From Gordonia paraffinivorans NBRC 108238 (GTDB taxonomy: Bacteria > Actinomycetota > Actinomycetes > Mycobacteriales > Mycobacteriaceae), in NCBI RefSeq assembly GCF_000344155.1, contig NZ_BAOQ01000026.1, forward strand, positions 1 to 64,000: a stretch of 64,000 bases of DNA. The letters run 5' to 3'. The notes under the pieces were generated by a model that was given only the letters and a program-made list of their open reading frames with translations, made no database searches and was not told the DNA's origin. The translations under genes and the position numbers were made by a program. Below, piece by piece: positions 61,937 to 64,000 of this stretch (position 1 is the first letter of the stretch; each line of letters starts with the position of its first letter).

Positions 61937-63271
61937 GTGACCGACAATCGATACGACCTGCTCATCATCGGAGCCGGCATGGCAGGTTGCACCGTCGGTG
62001 TGCGCGCGGCCGAGGCCGGACTCCGGGTCTGCACGGTCGAGGTCTCTGCCGACATCGGCGGATCGGCGCGTCACGCCGGATACGTGTGGTCGATGCCGAG
62101 CCACGAGGCCATGGACAAGCACAATCCGGGCGGCGACGACGACTTGCGGCGTCACCTCGTGGACAACTTCCCCGGCGCCGTCGAGTGGCTGCGAGAGTTC
62201 GGTGCGGACGTCGGCGAGCGTCAACCGATCCTGCCCTACGGCGCGGGATACCGTTTCGACACCAACCACTACCTCGAACTGTGCCGGAAGAAGCTGAGCG
62301 AGAACGACAACGAACTCCTGCTCAATACCGAGACGCAGCATCTCGTCGTGGAGGACGGCGAGGTCGTCGGTGCCGTGGTGTCCTCGGCGGACGGCGCGAC
62401 CCGCGAGATCCGTGCGGCGTTCACCGTCATCGCCACCGGCGGCTTCCAGGCCGACCCGGAGCTGCGCGCGCGTCATCTGCATCCCGCCGCCCGGGACATC
62501 GAACTGCGGTCGAATCCCAACAGCGCAGGCGGCGGGCACCGGCTCGCGCGCGAGGTGGGTGCGGCCTTCGGCAAGGAGAACGCGGGCTTCTACGGACACC
62601 TCATCCCCAGCGGGATCACCCTGGGTGAGGACGACTTCGTCGAGTTGGCCCTCTACTACAGCGAGCACTGCCTGCTGTTCAACCTGGAGAACAAGCGCTT
62701 CGTCGACGAGACCCTCGGCGATCACCTGAACACCATCGAGCTCCTCGAACAGCCGGAGGCACGCGGGCTGTTGGTCGCCGATGCCCGGGTGTACCGGGAT
62801 TGGATGACCGCACCGTACGTCGAAGGCGCCGTCGCCCCGGACAAGTTCGGGATCACCGCCAAGCGCGGTGGACGTGTGGGCATGGCGGAATCGCTGGAGG
62901 AGTTCGAGTACCTCCCGGAGGAATGGGGCTACGACGGAAAGGCCATCGCAGCCGCGATCGCCGAGTACAACGAGGCGATCCGCGAGGGCAAGGCCTCGCC
63001 GGGGCACACCCTCGATCCGCTGCCGCTCGACGAACCGCCCTACTACATCATCGAGACGGTCCCCGCGGTCACGTTCCCCTTCTACGGAATCCTCATCGAC
63101 ACGCAGGCACGCGTCCTGGACGAGTCGGGCCGGCCGATCCCGGGCCTGCTCGCGGCGGGGTCGGACACCGGTGGCCTCTGGTACCGCGCCTACGGAGGTG
63201 GCCTGGGCACGGCACTGACCTTCGGGCTCACCGCCGCCGACACCGCGGCCGCAGCACTGTCGGTGCGATGA
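61937..63271 (+). CDS. FAD-binding dehydrogenase of the KstD/fumarate reductase family
   Basis: A 444-residue flavoprotein: N-terminal LLIIGAGMAGCTVGVRAAE and EVSADIGGSARHAGY; C-terminal LLAAGSDTGGLWYRAYGGGLGTALTFG with the Tyr-x-Gly-Gly-Gly tail typical of KstD-like enzymes. GTG 61937 is preferred because GGAGG (61927-61931) lies five bases upstream; ATG 61925 overlaps that site. It differs from the KstR-box flavoprotein at 14-16 kb and has another operator type. Steroid or enoate oxidoreduction is inferred; substrate unknown. Confidence 0.85.
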   Translation: MTDNRYDLLIIGAGMAGCTVGVRAAEAGLRVCTVEVSADIGGSARHAGYVWSMPSHEAMDKHNPGGDDDLRRHLVDNFPGAVEWLREFGADVGERQPILPYGAGYRFDTNHYLELCRKKLSENDNELLLNTETQHLVVEDGEVVGAVVSSADGATREIRAAFTVIATGGFQADPELRARHLHPAARDIELRSNPNSAGGGHRLAREVGAAFGKENAGFYGHLIPSGITLGEDDFVELALYYSEHCLLFNLENKRFVDETLGDHLNTIELLEQPEARGLLVADARVYRDWMTAPYVEGAVAPDKFGITAKRGGRVGMAESLEEFEYLPEEWGYDGKAIAAAIAEYNEAIREGKASPGHTLDPLPLDEPPYYIIETVPAVTFPFYGILIDTQARVLDESGRPIPGLLAAGSDTGGLWYRAYGGGLGTALTFGLTAADTAAAALSVR

Positions 63272-63293
63272 ACCGACAGGCCTGACGACGACA

Positions 63294-63323
63294 AGAGCGC
63301 CCGACCGACCGGTCGGGCGCTCT
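63294..63323. terminator. Hairpin terminator
   Basis: A 13-base perfect stem (AGAGCGCCCGACC, 63294-63306, with 63311-63323) and 4-base loop, then CTTCGTCTGT. It lies between the flavoprotein and the convergent alcohol dehydrogenase gene. Confidence 0.85.
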
Positions 63324-63376
63324 CTTCGTCTGTGCGGAAGCCGTTGGAGCGGTCGCGTGCGCGGCGCGAACGGCGG

Positions 63377-64000
63377 TCAGCGCCTCGGCAGCACGACGGC
63401 CCGGCCCGGCAGCTCGCCGCGACGCAACCGCTCGTAGGCCGAGGGCGCCTCGGACAGGTCGAATGTCACGGTCTCGGCGGTGAGATGGCCGGCCGCGGCC
63501 AGTGCCACGACCTCGGCGAGGTCGGCGCGGGTGCCCCAGAACGGGGCGCGGACCTGCCAACCGGAGGCCAGGCCGAGGTCCTTGCCCACGGTCAGGCGTC
63601 CGCCGGCCGTGCCGACGATCACCAGGCGGCCACCCGGGCCGAGGACGGTGGAGGCAGACTCGACCGTCGCGGGCGCTCCGGCGAAGTCGAGGACGATGTC
63701 GGCGCCGCCGTGGGCCCGGATGTCGGAGGCCGCCTCGTCGACCGACGTGTACGCGGCATCGGCGGACAGCGAGACCGCCAGCGTGCGGGCCTGCTCGCGG
63801 TTGTCGACCGCGAAAACGGTACCCACGCCCATCGCGCGCAGGATCTGGATGGCCATGTGCCCCAGGCCGCCGACGCCGATGACCAGGGCGACCGTCGCGG
63901 AGTCGATCAGGTCGGAGTTCGAGGAGATGGCGTGATAGGCGGTCAGTCCCGCGTCCGCGAGCGGCGCCGCGACCGTCGGGTCGAGACCGGCGGTCGGGAC
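63377..64000 (-). CDS. Zinc-type alcohol dehydrogenase (MDR family), 5' part outside window
   Basis: The C-terminal 207 residues of a medium-chain dehydrogenase. Visible are the end of the catalytic domain (DAGLTAYHAI), the NAD-binding Rossmann motif VIGVGGLGHMAIQILRAM, the cofactor-specific Asp of AVDNREQ, and the closing PFWGTRADLAEVVALAAAGHL ... RLRRGELPGRAVVLP. It resembles the broad-range secondary alcohol dehydrogenase ADH-A of Rhodococcus. The zinc-ligand N-terminal domain lies beyond the window edge. Sub-strate unknown. Confidence 0.87.
   Translation of the reverse strand, partial: VPTAGLDPTVAAPLADAGLTAYHAISSNSDLIDSATVALVIGVGGLGHMAIQILRAMGVGTVFAVDNREQARTLAVSLSADAAYTSVDEAASDIRAHGGADIVLDFAGAPATVESASTVLGPGGRLVIVGTAGGRLTVGKDLGLASGWQVRAPFWGTRADLAEVVALAAAGHLTAETVTFDLSEAPSAYERLRRGELPGRAVVLPRR

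Overview
The window is high-GC actinobacterial chromosome, most likely Gordonia or a close Mycobacteriales relative. This rests on the Ku/LigD repair pair, a CsoR-CopZ-CopA copper locus, a split pntAA-pntAB-pntB transhydrogenase, a KstR-type steroid operator, an Rv0485-like ROK regulator, an Rv1264-like cyclase and many apparently leaderless genes (a TANNNT -10 box 6-8 bases before the start codon). Genes are densely packed, often with ATGA or GTGA overlaps. No tRNA, rRNA, prophage or CRISPR array was seen.

Layout. 1-0.9 kb: decayed IS3-type and ISL3-type transposase remnants. 0.9-9.9 kb: a membrane protein, a CrtI-like oxidoreductase with an SRPBCC partner, an SDR, a Rieske-tailed FAD oxidoreductase, NadB and an alpha/beta hydrolase. 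10-14.4 kb: a secreted-like hypothetical protein and the CsoR/CopZ/His-rich membrane protein/CopA copper operon. 14.4-17.6 kb: a KstR-box flavoprotein diverging from a membrane-anchored sulfite-oxidase-type molybdoenzyme. 17.6-21.6 kb: the pnt operon behind a structured 346-base leader, then a DoxX-like protein. 21.6-31.1 kb: a frameshifted DUF218 protein, a phosphoesterase, a dienelactone hydrolase, LigD and Ku, an MFS exporter, and the LysG/LysE pair. 31.2-34.6 kb: a frameshifted YihY protein, a CDP-alcohol phosphotransferase, and an ABC-2-like membrane protein with its TetR regulator.

34.7-43.5 kb is a carotenoid locus in two convergent operons. One carries idi, crtB and crtI. The other carries crtE, a spheroidene-monooxygenase-type crtA, a CruF-like hydratase, a family 2 glycosyltransferase and a second CrtI-type enzyme. 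No lycopene cyclase is present, so the local gene content points to an acyclic keto/hydroxy carotenoid glycoside. 43.6-46.5 kb holds a lactate-oxidase-family flavoenzyme and an MpaB-family oxygenase. 46.5-52 kb holds two TetR regulators, a 25-bp palindrome-bearing tandem repeat, and an acyl-CoA dehydrogenase/APH kinase/SDR operon of the ACAD11 (4-hydroxyacyl-CoA) type.

52-64 kb: a VOC protein, a SigG-like ECF sigma factor, a poly-cysteine leader peptide ahead of a ROK regulator, a DrrAB-type ABC exporter, a mod (molybdate) operon with its own DNA-binding TOBE regulator and twin operators, a class III cyclase, a second KstD-like flavoprotein behind a perfect palindrome, and the edge of a zinc alcohol dehydrogenase. 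The molybdate importer could supply the molybdoenzyme at 16-17.6 kb, and idi feeds the carotenoid operons. The most distinctive signals are the poly-cysteine leader, the 25-bp operator-like array, the carotenoid gene combination and the ACAD/APH pair.
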